The translations under genes and the position numbers were made by a program. The notes under the pieces are model-generated. The model saw nothing but the letters and a program-made list of their open reading frames with translations, had not been told where the DNA came from and did not search any database. From Cycas panzhihuaensis (lineage: Eukaryota > Cycadophyta), in assembly GCA_023213395.1 (NCBI GenBank), contig CM041465.1, positions 82,033,741-82,097,740 of the forward strand: a stretch of DNA of 64,000 bases, in the 5' to 3' direction. The first letter of the stretch is position 1; each line of letters opens with the position of its first letter. Positions 1 to 12,830 of this stretch are shown piece by piece.

Positions 1-603
1 AAACATGCAATTAAGTGCAATTGATATGCATCATATAGCACTAATATTTTATTAACTTCAAGGTTGATCATATATTTATATATTCATTAACCATGAAGAT
101 CATAATCAATGATAAATTCTAGAATAATGATACACTTGATAATATGTGACTATTGTGGATGGTAAGCAATTATATATATAATTGATGAATGCAAGGCATT
201 AGAGGACAATGTGATAGTTGATGATATATAACATCATTAATTTAATAGCTCAAATAGCACATACAATTAAACATGGTAAATGATATAAATGTAATACTTG
301 GTAATAACAAGCCATAGACATATCTAATAGTTTATGTAAATATTAGCTAATTACAGTTCCATTTAACCATCAACTATTATATAGATCTAATTATGCCATA
401 CCATCAACTGTAACTATATCAACATATCCAATCCATAATATATACTCTATATATGAATTATTATATTAAATGATTTATTTTATCTCTAATATCTTATTAT
501 ATCATCAACTATCGTATCGTCAATATATCACATTCGTCAACTATTCACATATATTTAATCATAGATATTAATAACATACCACATATCTCATATAGAATCA
601 CAC
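1..603. other. AT-rich flank without recognisable genes
   Basis: Very AT-rich sequence with many short runs such as atatata and imperfect repeats of words like atcaacta. No reading frame of useful length and no family motif was seen on either strand. It ends where the LTR starting with TGTTTTCGGGC begins. Confidence 0.6.
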
Positions 604-1124
604 TGTTTTCGGGCTACCGGGAATAGACATAGATGGGTCAACTCAGGTAAGTATAGGTATGCTTCTATCCCTCACCTCTATAAGTTCTACTAGAGGTGGA
701 TTGAAGCATTTCATTTACATTACATGGATTCTTGGTTTATTGAGTGATCATTATGCATTTGTTGCTTGAGCATGCTACATTATACCATTTCAGCCTATGA
801 CAATCTAGGGGTATGTATCCCATGGCATTCCACAACCCTCCTCCATATCTCCATATTGTCCCAAGTACTAATAAGCTCTTGTAGCCTGATCTCATCTCTG
901 TTGACGTACGTCAACCCCTAGCACCTCGCCTAAGAATGGTTGTCGTATGTTCACTTATCTCTTAACTTTTTAGGAGTTTCTTGCCTTTGATATTTTACCT
1001 ATAGTAGGTCTCTTAGGTCCCATGATTGTCTCCTGCCACCTAGACAGAGTGTCATACCCCTTAGGTCTAAAGCATCCACTTTTTTCAGAGCTCCCAAACT
1101 TCCTTTTGTTATTTCTCTACCGCA

Positions 1125-1182
1125 CCATGGTAAAGATCATGGTACTGCCACAAACTTCAAAGTACCGCGATGTTTACCATGG
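1125..1182. repeat. Imperfect inverted repeat in the LTR (ccatggtaaa / tttaccatgg)
   Basis: The outer arms ccatggtaaa and tttaccatgg are perfect inverted repeats. The inside contains catggtac and gtaccgcg. It lies upstream of the TATA box in the U3 part of the LTR and resembles palindromes at 60080-60125 and 62405-62490. Confidence 0.7.
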
Positions 1183-1403
1183 GGTGACTATTATTTTCTA
1201 TTTCTTTTAAATATGTCATGGCTAATTTTGTATTTATTATGAAATTACCATGTGGTAGAGATGTATTCCTGGCCCAAGCCAAACCCTAATCACTCAATTA
1301 AGCTAGGGTTAGGATTAAAACCCAAAAATGCCCTCATTTCTTTCTCTTTGACTCTCAAAAAACTCTCTCTCACTCATTCTTCTTAGCTTCCTATAGAAAT
1401 GCC

Positions 1404-1412
1404 CTATAAATA
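1404..1412 (+). promoter_or_regulatory. TATA box of the Tat-like LTR promoter
   Basis: CTATAAATA preceded by a CT-rich stretch (1340-1385), which is a usual plant Pol II arrangement. It would start transcription of the element that continues into gag at 3941. The related LTR on the minus strand has a TATA-like site in the same relative place, near 59947. Confidence 0.6.
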
Positions 1413-3685
1413 GATGACACATCAAACTTCCAGCTTGATATCAACCCTCTACATCTCTAGATCTACAGTAGTAGGCCTGCAACAAGGCTTCTCCAAGGAA
1501 GGACATGCTACAAGCTCGCCACAAAGTACAGATATCCTTCTTTAGTCCAGTCTCATCTTCAAATTATAACCTCCATAGGGATTCACTTGTAAACCCTGTA
1601 GGGTTGGTCTTCTTTACTCTTTTCTCAAGTAGATCTTCCCCTGATCTACTTACAACAAGTATTCCTTCCCTTCTACTTTGTTTTTTTTCCTTCAAATTAT
1701 TGAAAGTGGTTTGAATATCTTGCACAACACCCATTTCTCCTAGTTTTCTTATTGCACGTAGGAGGCAAACCCTCCTTTTTCTTATCTACTCATCATTCCT
1801 TCCAGCTCTTCCCTGGTTTCTCTAAGGGGGTAGTAAGGAAGAGGTCACAAGGGGAGAGTGAAAGGAGCAAAGGTGGGTTATGTACCCAATGAGCCTTCTC
1901 CTCAAGGGCAACCCCTTTCTCCCCCTTCCTCTTTCTCCTTCGTGCTTCCCTTAGGTTTCCAAAGGGCTTCCAGAAGAGAGGTCACCTTGGCAAAGTCTGT
2001 GACCTATTGTTGTGCTTACTCTTAGCTTTGTATGCCTTACATGAGCAAGAATTGTAGCCTCGAATCTAAACCCTACCTATGATTAGGTGTTAGGTTAGTT
2101 AGAGGTTACAAAAGTTGCACTTCACAATTCTTATAACATTGTCAACATTTATAACTTTGTTGCAATATGTCACTCACACATCAAGCTTTTATTACACCAT
2201 CTTTGCCTGTTGCATTTATGCTTGGGCAGCATGGAGAGTTGTAGTCTTGGAGAGTTAACCATTCTGAGGCTAATCGCCCTCGTCCTCCTCCTTATCTTCT
2301 TTGCATAAAAGGAAATTAAAAGTTAGTTTTAGATGCTAAAGTTTCTCTTAATTAAGATAACTTGCATTGTGTTATTTCATATATTGCATATACATATACA
2401 ACTTCTGTCCTAGCAGCCCTGTGGGAAGGGTGAACATTACTTGGTTGTAGGTTCCCATTTTTGTTGCATGTGGAGAAGGAGAAAGATGCTTGCACCCAAG
2501 TACATCCTTGTATTCCTTCATGGTATTTCACTTGAGTCTTTTGCATAGCTTTCTCTTGATTTTCGTTTCTATTTTTCCTTTCAATTTGGGGAATGTAAGG
2601 AAGCCCCTCTACCCTCATTTGCCTGCATCACCACATCACACCATCTATGTTTGGGAATAATAAGAGGAAGGTGAACACGGCAAAGGGGATAGTGCTCCTC
2701 CAACTGCACGATTTTCTGGGTATGCCCCTCACTCCCTTTTTGTCCTACTCATCTTGCTTTGTTTTGTTCATCCACATACATTACATATGAAGGAAAAGGG
2801 AAAAGAAAGAGAGATTACATACATTACCCACACACATTTAGTTTGCTTGCCTATTTAAAAAGTACACTAGATAGGGGTTATATCCATTGCATACTTATTT
2901 GTTACATGTTCTTCTTAGGCTTGCATCACTTAAAATTACTTTGTTAGTTCCTTGTCTTTTTTGCATTTAAAAATCAAGGAGAGTGAGGACATATATGAGT
3001 GAGTAAATGAGTGTTTTATTTCTTATTTATGATTGTTCATTTCCTTCTTCTCATAAAGACCCCCCTTTTCGTATAAGGATATAACACCATATTCTCAACC
3101 TCACCATCACCCATACTGCATAGCCACTCGCATGCAAAAGAGTTAAAATTCTCTCCACCATCGTTTCATGTCCTTAAGGTCATCTTAGGCATAGTGCCCT
3201 AAGGACAATCCTCCTTTAAGGCCACTTCCATTTTTGATCTTTGTTATACTTATCATAGCTAGGCAACCTTTAGGTTGGTACCACACTCATAGATTGGTCA
3301 CCTCGACATTCCGCTACGAGTTCACATCACCCTTGCTACTTCCCTAAACCCACTTCACTTACACCCCCTATTCTACGCAAGGAGCCATCCCTCCACTTAT
3401 CTTCTCCTCCCTCCTTTGTCCATCCAAGGACAGAAGGGCCCATCTTTTGAGGTTACTCAAGAACCTGAGGATATCCCTCATCTCCTTCACCCCCTAACTA
3501 AGGTAGACTTACTTTGAAGGGAGTTTGTGTGCCATTTGTGGGTCCCAAACCTGCGTTCCGACACACGAGCATCCTTTATGGGTGATCTCCTTCACTTGCC
3601 AAATAGATCTTTTATTTATGACCTCTTTGTTGGTTGACTTGATCTTAACCAAGTGTGGTTACCCCCCCCAAAGGTGCGATTCCAC

Positions 3686-3704
3686 TGGTGACCATACTGG
3701 GGAC
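3686..3704 (+). other. Primer-binding site of the Tat-like element
   Basis: TGGTGACCATACTGGGGAC lies one base after the LTR end. The spacing and the TGGcGAC...TGGGGAC pattern match primer sites of plant Tat/Ogre-type elements, which use a tRNA other than initiator Met. I did not determine which tRNA. Confidence 0.6.
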
Positions 3705-3940
3705 TTCCAGTAAGGGGTTAATCATCTCTCCCTTCTTGTTGGTGCTACTACCTTCCTAGTAGCTCTCTTTGGTTTGTTGGGCAGCCCCCAACACTTATAC
3801 CCCATTATACCTCTTGCTCCTTCTTCCAACCTATGAGCGGAACTTGTATGTGACAATTCTCACATAACTTGTGAGGCCTCCCTCCTTTGCCGGAAGACCC
3901 ATCTTATCACTCCCTTCCTTCGTTAGATTCTGATTCGACT

Positions 3941-5449
3941 ATGGAAGGATTCCCTTCAGATTGGGCATATCATGCCTATATATCTGAATCACATGAGCCT
4001 TAGACCTCTTTCCAAGGGTCCACTCAGGAGGGTAGGGACCCTATCTTTTATCTGAGTGACCAAGAACACCCACAACTTCACCATCTCTCTACTCACAAAG
4101 TAGAGGTCTCTTCTCCTTTAGAGTTCCACCACCTTGATGGTGATTCTTATGAGGATCGCCCCATAGGGTCTGCCTCATACGAGGTTCCTTCTATATCTTA
4201 TGATTAGGTAGATACTCCTCGTATGGATGTTGTTGAAGCTCATAGCCAATACTTCCAAGTTGCTCACCTCCAACCACATCCCAAGTGGTTCGACAGCATC
4301 TTGTGAAGGGTTACACCTCCTTCCTCTGCATCCACCTTACCTCATCCGTCCCATCCAACTCCTCTACTTGTGATGAGTTTATCTCTTGCCCCATCTTCCT
4401 CTCCTCATGGTCCATGCTCCTCGAGGACGATCCAAGGCATGTCTTCTTCCCAACTTGGGTTGAGCATGCCTCCTTTTAGTCAAACAACTACCCCTCTTCT
4501 GACTATAGTTTATCCACCACCTATTAGATCTACGGGACTCGTATGCAGCTCTACTTCTAGCCATGTAGGATCTGCCCCCACACACTCTTAAGTTCAGCCT
4601 AGAGATTCTTTCCTTTACGTGCCTCCAGGCTACACCTCTTAACCATGGAGGCACAACAAGGGAAACTTCCTTCCATCTTATGGGTTGGACCTTTTGTACC
4701 CATATGGGGTTGCACCACCTACAGGTGGCCTATATAGGCAAAACCCAGTCCCGCACCCCTCCTTTTCATCCTCCTATATCACACCTCATATTGTGCCTTT
4801 GCAAAGAGGGCAAGCCCCCTCCCAAGACACCTTCTCTTAGGCTCCTTTCCAATAAGGGGCATTCCCTCAAGGAGGGATGTGTCTCTCAGCCCCATCTATT
4901 TCTATGTATATTTCTTCGACTCTGGGACTAGTGTCTTCTCACCCAACGGGAGGAGGACAATATCCCTTTTCAAATCAAACTCACTAAGGAGGGTTTGGGC
5001 AACCTTGTCCACCTCCTCTTCCATCTCTCATTGACCCTATGGTCTAGTCAAGGGCACACCCCTTTATGGACTAGAGATCAATACCCCTATCCATTAAGGT
5101 TCTAAGGACCAACTTACCACGTCACCCTCTTGAGGTTTCCAAATTTGATGGAACCTCATCGCAAGACCTAACGGAGCATGTTCATAACTTTTCTATGGCA
5201 TGCATTGATTACTGGGCTTATGACCATATCCTTATGAAATTGTTCCTATGATCCCTTTAAGGCAATTCCCTTAAGTGGTTCTATCACCTCCCAACACATT
5301 CTATCTTTTCATTCCAATAACTCATGGATGAATTCATCAACTATTTTGACGTAACCCATCCTTTCAAGAGTGAAATGAAAGGTCTCTTATCTCTACAAAG
5401 TCACGATGAGATGAATCATGAATTTGTGACCTCTACATTGCCTATTTTT
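3941..5449 (+). pseudogene. gag: gag of the Tat-like Ty3/gypsy element, broken
   Basis: Reading from the ATG at 3941, one frame runs for about 500 codons with only scattered stops, most of them TAG in Gln-like positions. The N-terminal two thirds are rich in Pro, Ser, His and Thr (about 4320-5070), as in long gag leaders of the Tat/Ogre group. From about 5130 it resembles the retrotransposon gag domain: SKFDGTSSQDLTEHV, then SMACIDYWAYDHILMKLF, then NSLKWFYHLP and LMDEFINYF. This part of capsid packages element RNA. The frame ends abruptly in an (AT)n tract at 5455 and no protease or polymerase follows, so the element is cut off here. Lineage placement is an inference; the gag assignment is fairly firm. 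Confidence 0.75.
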
Positions 5450-5451
5450 TA

Positions 5452-7350
<1,899 letters not shown>

Positions 7351-8060
7351 TAATAGCTATGAATAATATTAATACTAGGTTTTCCATATTTGATGAGATA
7401 ATTTTTTAGATTTAGAGATATATATTAAAATGATACTTTATTTTGTAAATGGCCTTTGGAAATTTGTAAAACATGGTTACCTAATGAACAAACCAAATTT
7501 TAGAGAAAACTTTAAAAAACACAATTAAGCCCTAGCTCTAATATTTTGTACCATAGATGATGATATACTTAGTCATGTTTATGATATGAACACGTTTAAA
7601 TATGTTTGGGATACCCTCGATTTACTTTATGGGAGAGAATCTTTTGATTCAAGTAAATTTAACTATATTGATAATGCCTTTTGTGTGAGGCAGATGATAG
7701 AATAGGTACTTCTTGATGAAAAATCTAATGTGGCATACAACGTTAAAGATTCCAATAAGATTGTTAAACATAATGACGTATTTGATAAGGCTACATCTAT
7801 ATTTAATTCGATTAATTCTCATCAAAAGGACCAGCTCAAAGATGAAGGTACTTATATTTATTTTAAGTAACTTACACCTATATTTAGACTACAATTTATT
7901 AAAGACTATACGGTAAGGATAATAGTACAAATCGATGACTAAATTTAAAATTGATGATAAAGTTATAAGACATGAGGAAAATTAAATTTTTAAAGTATTC
8001 CTAAAGCATCTATATCACAAGTTCAAGGAGAAGCAGAAGATGAACGTAATGAACATTAAG
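7351..8060 (+). pseudogene. Copia-type gag remnant
   Basis: Degenerate frames on the plus strand recall the UBN2-type gag of Ty1/copia elements. One stretch reads TIDDDILSHVYDMNTFKYVW followed by DTLDLLYGRES (about 7550-7640), matching the usual pattern of an acidic loop, a helix and 'W..L...Y'. An upstream block near 7360-7450 recalls the N-terminal 'F....f..W' region. Several stops and shifts interrupt it. No zinc knuckle, protease or polymerase follows; a polypurine-like tract (about 8056-8066) and an LTR come directly after. It may be a non-autonomous or internally deleted element. Confidence 0.4.
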
Positions 8061-8068
8061 TGGGAGTA

Positions 8069-8391
8069 TGATGGGATTAATATTCTTTATCTAACTCCCA
8101 CCTTAGAGACATATGACCACACACTTCTTTACAATAAGTAAGGAAAGATTGTTTTATTATGTACTATCATTATTTTATATTATTTTGAATTGGACATTGA
8201 GGAGGTTTCTCTCTTTCTTCAAAAGTATATATCTTATAGAATTCTAAACCCTGGTGTTCTTCAACACCACCAACTATTAGAAATCTAATGTACTATCTTT
8301 ATAATGGGTTAATACAATGCTACTTCACAAGTCTACTTTGAATATGGATTAAGTTACATACATTCACCTACTATTTTGATCAATTCTAACA
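8069..8391 (+). repeat. Short LTR, copia-like, flanked by PPT and PBS
   Basis: A 323-base segment starting TGATGGGATTAATATT and ending CAATTCTAACA. On its left is aagtgggag, a usual copia polypurine tract. On its right is TGGTATTAGATC, close to the initiator-Met primer site TGGTATCAGAGC. No second copy was found in the window, so the call rests on the flanking signals and the TG...CA ends. Confidence 0.5.
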
Positions 8392-9091
8392 TGGTATTAG
8401 ATCTATGATCAAATTCTAAGAATAATAATAATAATAACATATTTTTGTTTCAATGATTAATTATATGTATAATGCATTAGACTCAAACCTTTATTACACA
8501 TATATTTACCCTCATAAATATTTCATATTATGTATTATATATGCCCTTAATATTCTTTTCAAACCATTCATGACACCCATATTTGCCCTCAAATATATTA
8601 TAGTTCCCCTTATAAAGATGCATGTATGCTTTTTCATATGCCCTTTAAAATAATAATAACCTAAATATTATTATCAAATTATTTGTAATAGTGCCTTCAT
8701 ATAATTATAATTAATTTTTTATTAGATTTTCATGCTTCAAATATATAGTATAAATATGCTTAAATAATTATCCATATAAAAATGAATTAGCATAGCATTA
8801 GTAATGTTATTTCATCACACGACTTTATATGTGGGTTCGTCTCATTTATATACTACTTTCATTCATCTTATTCATCTTCATCTCATATTTTTTAACTGCA
8901 TCTAGCCCCTAAATCTTAGTCACATATCACTAATATAATTATAATATTTAAATCTTTGACTTATTATTCACACCTTATAATTGGGCTCTTGTAATAGTTT
9001 TGTCACTACTTTGTATCTAGCATACTAGCTAAAATAGACTTGTATAGGATTTCTTCCTACTACTTAGAATCCCACATAACATGGCTAATAA
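8392..9091 (-). other. Interior remnant of the minus-strand coding-poor LTR element
   Basis: Read on the minus strand this follows the primer site at 9107-9092. Its first 300 bases resemble the interior after the LTR at 29994-30330, for example the shared 'gaaatcctatacaagt' and 'gaagccacatataaag'-like words. No reading frame was found. Further in, short AT-rich motifs like 'aagggcatat' recur. Confidence 0.5.
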
Positions 9092-9107
9092 CCAGGCTAT
9101 GATACCA
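9092..9107 (-). other. Primer-binding site, initiator-Met tRNA type
   Basis: On the minus strand TGGTATCATAGCCTGG directly follows the LTR end. It matches the plant initiator-Met tRNA primer site TGGTATCAGAGCCTGG with one change, which shows that this LTR belongs to an element running leftward. Confidence 0.75.
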
Positions 9108-9611
9108 TATTAGAAATGTAAATTTGCTCTAATACCATATTAAAAATATAAATTTACTCTAATACCAAATTAGAATTTAGAATTATCATGTTGTGGTGTA
9201 CTAAGTATAACATAATAAAAATATAACATGTATATAGAAGGACTAAATTATCTCATGAGAAATATGCATATATAAAGAAATAAACATAAATCATAAAGTA
9301 AATAATAGATAAAGAATGTAATAAGCATTATCATTAGTGAGAGAATAGATTTATATGTGATAAATTTAGTGTGAGGAGAAATCATGAGAGAAGGTAGAGT
9401 TGGGAGCTTCTCTTATGATTAGAATGAATGCATATCTAGGTTATAGATCTTTCTCAATCCTTTCTCAAGTTCTTAAATGGTATATATACATATTTATAGT
9501 AATAGTTACCTCATGAGTAGCTTATAATTTCTCTCGAGTCATTGCATTACCCAATAGTATATTGACATATATATGTATGCCTATCACATCTCTTAATATA
9601 TCTAATGAGTA

Positions 9612-9642
<31 letters not shown>

Positions 9643-9691
9643 CCATCAAATAACAAACATTACATATATTATTATATCACATATTCCAATA
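9108..9691 (-). repeat. LTR of the coding-poor family, inverted copy
   Basis: On the minus strand it begins TATTGGAATATGTG and ends ATTTCTAATA, the decayed forms of TG...CA. It aligns along its length with the LTRs of the base element of the nest (10058-10105 plus 29539-29993, and 39797-40290). Shared landmarks include 'caatatactattggg', 'ataccatttaagaacttgag', 'gagaagctcccaact' and 'tcatgagataattta'. It is longer (584 bases) than the others, partly because of an (AT)n run at 9615-9642 and a duplicated end sequence near 9120-9170. Its second LTR was not found. Confidence 0.8.
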
Positions 9692-10057
9692 AGAATGATA
9701 AAATATTTAAGGATATTAATAGATACTTTTGTATCATTAGTTATTAGTTATGTGGTAGGAGATATTGATTTTGGTCCAAGAGTATTGAGGTGATAATAGT
9801 CCAAAAGGATTGATTGACGTAGATGTTTTGATAAACTAACTCTCATCCTTTATTTAACCAAGCTATTAAGATGGTATCATGAGGTGGTGATGGAATAATC
9901 ATATTTCATGAGTCAATTCATGAGTTTTGGTAGAGATATTTTAGTTAGCCATGGATATTTTGATAATGATAGTATTTGGATGATTTATTATGTAGAGATT
10001 TCTTAATACATCATGGTAGGTAGTGATGTGTAATCTTAGTTGACATAAAGTTCATTG
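9692..10057. other. AT-rich spacer without recognisable features
   Basis: Separates the inverted LTR from the start of the nest. No coding frame, repeat pair or known motif was seen. Confidence 0.5.
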
Positions 10058-10105
10058 TGTTAAAATATATAATTCATCACATATATAATATTTAATATTA
10101 ATAAT
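10058..10105 (+). repeat. Left LTR of the base element, 5' piece
   Basis: First 48 bases of the LTR, cut by the copia insertion. It compares directly with 39797-39845 of the right LTR (both contain a '...tcatatatgtaatatttaat'-like run). The last five bases, ATAAT, are the target site duplicated at 29539-29543. Confidence 0.75.
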
Positions 10106-10460
10106 TATTAACATAGAAGTTATTTGTTAAGGCACTAAGTTAATGTCAATGTGGTTTAACTAAGGTGATTAAGCAAAAAGGTGTGAGTTATTTAGAGGGT
10201 CACAACCCTAATTGGGGGACACCTCTTGGAAGAGTATAAAAGCCTTGAGGCCTTATGTATTCAATGTATCAAACCAATTGTGAAATAATAAATGTGATCT
10301 AGAAGGATCTTTTATGGTGGGTTTTTTCCTGAAAAGGTTTTCCCACATAAATCTTATGTACTATATATATGTATTCTATGTGTATTTTTATTTACTTACT
10401 GTGTATGGTTAAAGATTCTACGGATGGGAATATACCTATATAATTTCATATTTTTTAACA
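10106..10460 (+). repeat. 5' LTR of the nested copia element
   Basis: 355 bases, clearly homologous to 29184-29538 without net length change. It starts TATTAACATAG (TG decayed to TA) and ends TTTTAACA. A TATA-like 'agtataaaagcc' lies at 10232-10243, the probable promoter. Common substitutions between the two copies are C/T and G/A. Confidence 0.92.
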
Positions 10461-10475
10461 TGGTATTAGAGTCAT
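10461..10475 (+). other. Primer-binding site of the copia element
   Basis: TGGTATTAGAGTCAT begins on the first base after the LTR. It matches the initiator-Met site TGGTATCAGAGC except for C-to-T changes. Confidence 0.8.
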
Positions 10476-11972
10476 AGAGTCCTACATAGTTGAATCCTAA
10501 CATTAAGCAGAGCAGTGAGATCGTTGGTTACTGAGTGAAGCCATCAAACCCAAGACTTGTCTTGAGGGTCCATCATCTCTATCAACATACAGAACCAGGC
10601 ACAGTAGATTAATGGTGGTCGAAGCATTGAAAATCACTATTCAATGAAGCATAAAGGTTTATTAGAATTAATAATTAGGTGTGAAGGCCACAGTTATGGT
10701 TGAGTTGGCTCGTTGAGGGCTACCCAAAGTGGGTTAATAATCTGTAAACTTAATTCAAGCTAGTGAAGCATATATTAATGGTGATTCAGTGACTATGAAG
10801 ATAGCCATCCATATATATATGTAAGTTGGTTATTTACTCATCTAAGACACTATAAAATTAAAAAAGGAGCAAGCGTTTTTCTAGTATTACCTATATCTAG
10901 TCTATGTAAGGGAGAGATTGGAGCCTATTTGGAATGTTTCAACCCTTTATACTAAGATTAGACTAAGTATATAATAATACAAAGTATCAACTACTAAACT
11001 TTTGAGTCTTAGTGTCCTTATATGAGAGAAAGGTCCCCTCATTTTAGTTGTATACATAAACATAGACTATATATGCATGTTAAGAGATGTATAGGTAAGT
11101 TTTAATGTTGGATAGGCATGTTTAGGAGGTGGTTGGGTCCTCTACAGACTGTTTACCAGTCGTACTAAAGGTGTTTGTGCCCATAGCCTTCTTTGTTGGC
11201 AACTTGAAGGACGCAATTCTTATATGTACTACAGCGGCTATTATTTATATGGTTGGGCTCTTGTATAAAGTGGTTGGGCTTATATATGTTTGTATACTAG
11301 TCATACAACAAGTACAAATATGTGGTTTAAAGTGTTGATCTGTACGTAGTGCGTAGGCAAAATTTGAGTTTCGGTAGCTGCATCTCTTGGAATCACATAG
11401 TGTGACTTAATGTATCATTTTTTTATGATATTTTCCTAAGTTGAGACCTTAATAATATTATTGAGATTATATAATGAAGAAATAAAGCATATGGGTTAAG
11501 TGATGAAGTGTGGCTATTCATATAAAGTCACAATTATTGGAACATATCCTTTAGTGTATTCTCTTTATAATTAAACTTTATAAAAGGTCCTTAGACCATT
11601 GAAAAATCATATTATTTCATAGTGTATTATATTTGAGGACTTCTTGAGTTATTTTGAGTATAGATCAAGAAGATTTTTCTTGTGGTTATGACTTGAAGAC
11701 CATGTAATTCTGCCTTGTAGAGCCATCCTCAGTTCTTGGAGCATTGTTTAAGTGCCTTAAGGGTCATTTTTTGATACTTTTGAGATTATTTAAGGGATTT
11801 TGTTGGCCATTTGTAAGGGAAAACTGTCGGTAACTCACTTAATGCATGTTAGTTAGTGTTTGATGCCCTCGGGAGTCTGCCCTTAAGCTAGAGGAGGATA
11901 CAAGGGTGTATTTTTATCTAGAAGACAATTATTTTAGTATTGTTTATCACATATTAAAGCCTATTTTTTGAG
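10476..11972 (+). other. Long untranslated leader of the copia element
   Basis: About 1.5 kb between primer site and gag with no convincing reading frame on either strand. That is long for a copia leader, so it may hold an unrecognised older insertion, but I saw no repeat ends. Confidence 0.5.
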
Positions 11973-12830
11973 ATGGAGTGCTTTATACCTAAGGTTATCT
12001 TCAATGGTAATAATTTTAATGAGTGGAAGGCCAATATGGAGCTTTCTTTTATGGTGAATCAACTCTAGGGTATCATTAAGGCTAAGGTGGATGTTATTCC
12101 ACTATATCATAAAGAGCGTGTTCATCTTAAATAGAAGAAATTTACGGCCTTGGGACTATTAAAACTATCACTAGTGCCAAAGACCAGAGAGCCTTGGTTC
12201 ACAATCTAAATGAACTAGACAAAATTATGTGATACCTTTAAGAAGTAGGAGACAAATAAACATCTTGCTCTAGTCTTAGAGTTACTCAATTCACATGTGG
12301 AAGATAAGAATAACATCAACTTTAACCTAAATAAGATCATACACTTAAAGAATAACCTAGAAGAACTAAAGTAGAACTCAACCAATGATGCCTTACTATT
12401 CGTAATAATCATGTCAAAGATGCCAACTGCATTCAGCACTTTTTAGACTATTTATGATAAAGATGAGGTGATGGAGGCAAAAATATTTAATGGGCTTAAA
12501 AACTTAATTCTAGTGGAAGATGCCAAGTTTAAACATCATATTATGCTTGGAGGTTCTAAATCAAGTCAAGACCTAGCCATGAAGACTCAGAGAAAGGAGA
12601 CCATTAAGGAGGAGAAGATCACATAGAAGTCAGGAGAAAGTCCATAAGACAAGAAGAAGTTTAATGAAAAATGTAATTATTACAAGAAGGATGGTCACCA
12701 AGAGAAGAATTGTTGGTTTAAAAGATATGACAAGCACAAAGTAAGCCAGAATGATAAAGGGAAGAGCGTTGTTGCTCATTGCATCAAAGAACAAACCTTA
12801 TCAACTGAGTTAGATTAGGGAGATTATTAG
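11973..12830 (+). pseudogene. gag: gag of the nested copia element, broken
   Basis: Starts at ATG 11973 with MECFIPKVIFNGNNFNEWKA, the usual copia gag opening (F-x-G-x-N-F-x-x-W). A UBN2-like helical region follows. The zinc knuckle at about 12672-12716 reads CNYYKKDGHQEKNCW, so the second Cys is replaced by Tyr, a G-to-A type change that should abolish zinc binding. A basic tail follows. About ten in-frame stops, mostly TAG or TAA at likely Gln codons, and at least one frameshift break the gene. Confidence 0.85.

Larger units (their letters stand above)
604..3684 (+). repeat. 5' LTR of a Tat/Ogre-like Ty3/gypsy element
   Basis: Long LTR of about 3.1 kb, starting TGTTTTCGGGCTACC and ending TTCCA just before a primer-binding site. 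Boundaries were set by comparison with a second member of the family on the minus strand at the right end of the window, whose LTR starts TGTTTCCTGGCTACC after a polypurine tract at 60639-60652. Matching blocks in the same order are the start, a gggtcaactcaggtaag-like segment, an 'agcctatgacaa' segment, the GGTACC palindromes, a TATA box and the 'tgtgggtccc' segment near 3539. LTRs of several kb are typical of the Tat/Ogre lineage. A 3' LTR is not in the window, so this is the 5' LTR of a truncated element. The lineage name is inferred from LTR length, primer site and gag. Confidence 0.78.

Noticed and set aside
1022-1714. Short plus-strand open frames
   Set aside because: They lie inside the long LTR, around its palindrome and TATA box, with no family motif; chance frames.
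4379-4654. Minus-strand frame of 91 codons rich in Arg
   Set aside because: Antisense shadow of the proline-rich gag region; the plus-strand frame is continuous from 3941 and explains it.
9605-9645. (AT)n run as a possible separate element boundary
   Set aside because: It is internal to the LTR at 9108-9691, since flanking sequence on both sides aligns with the other LTR copies.
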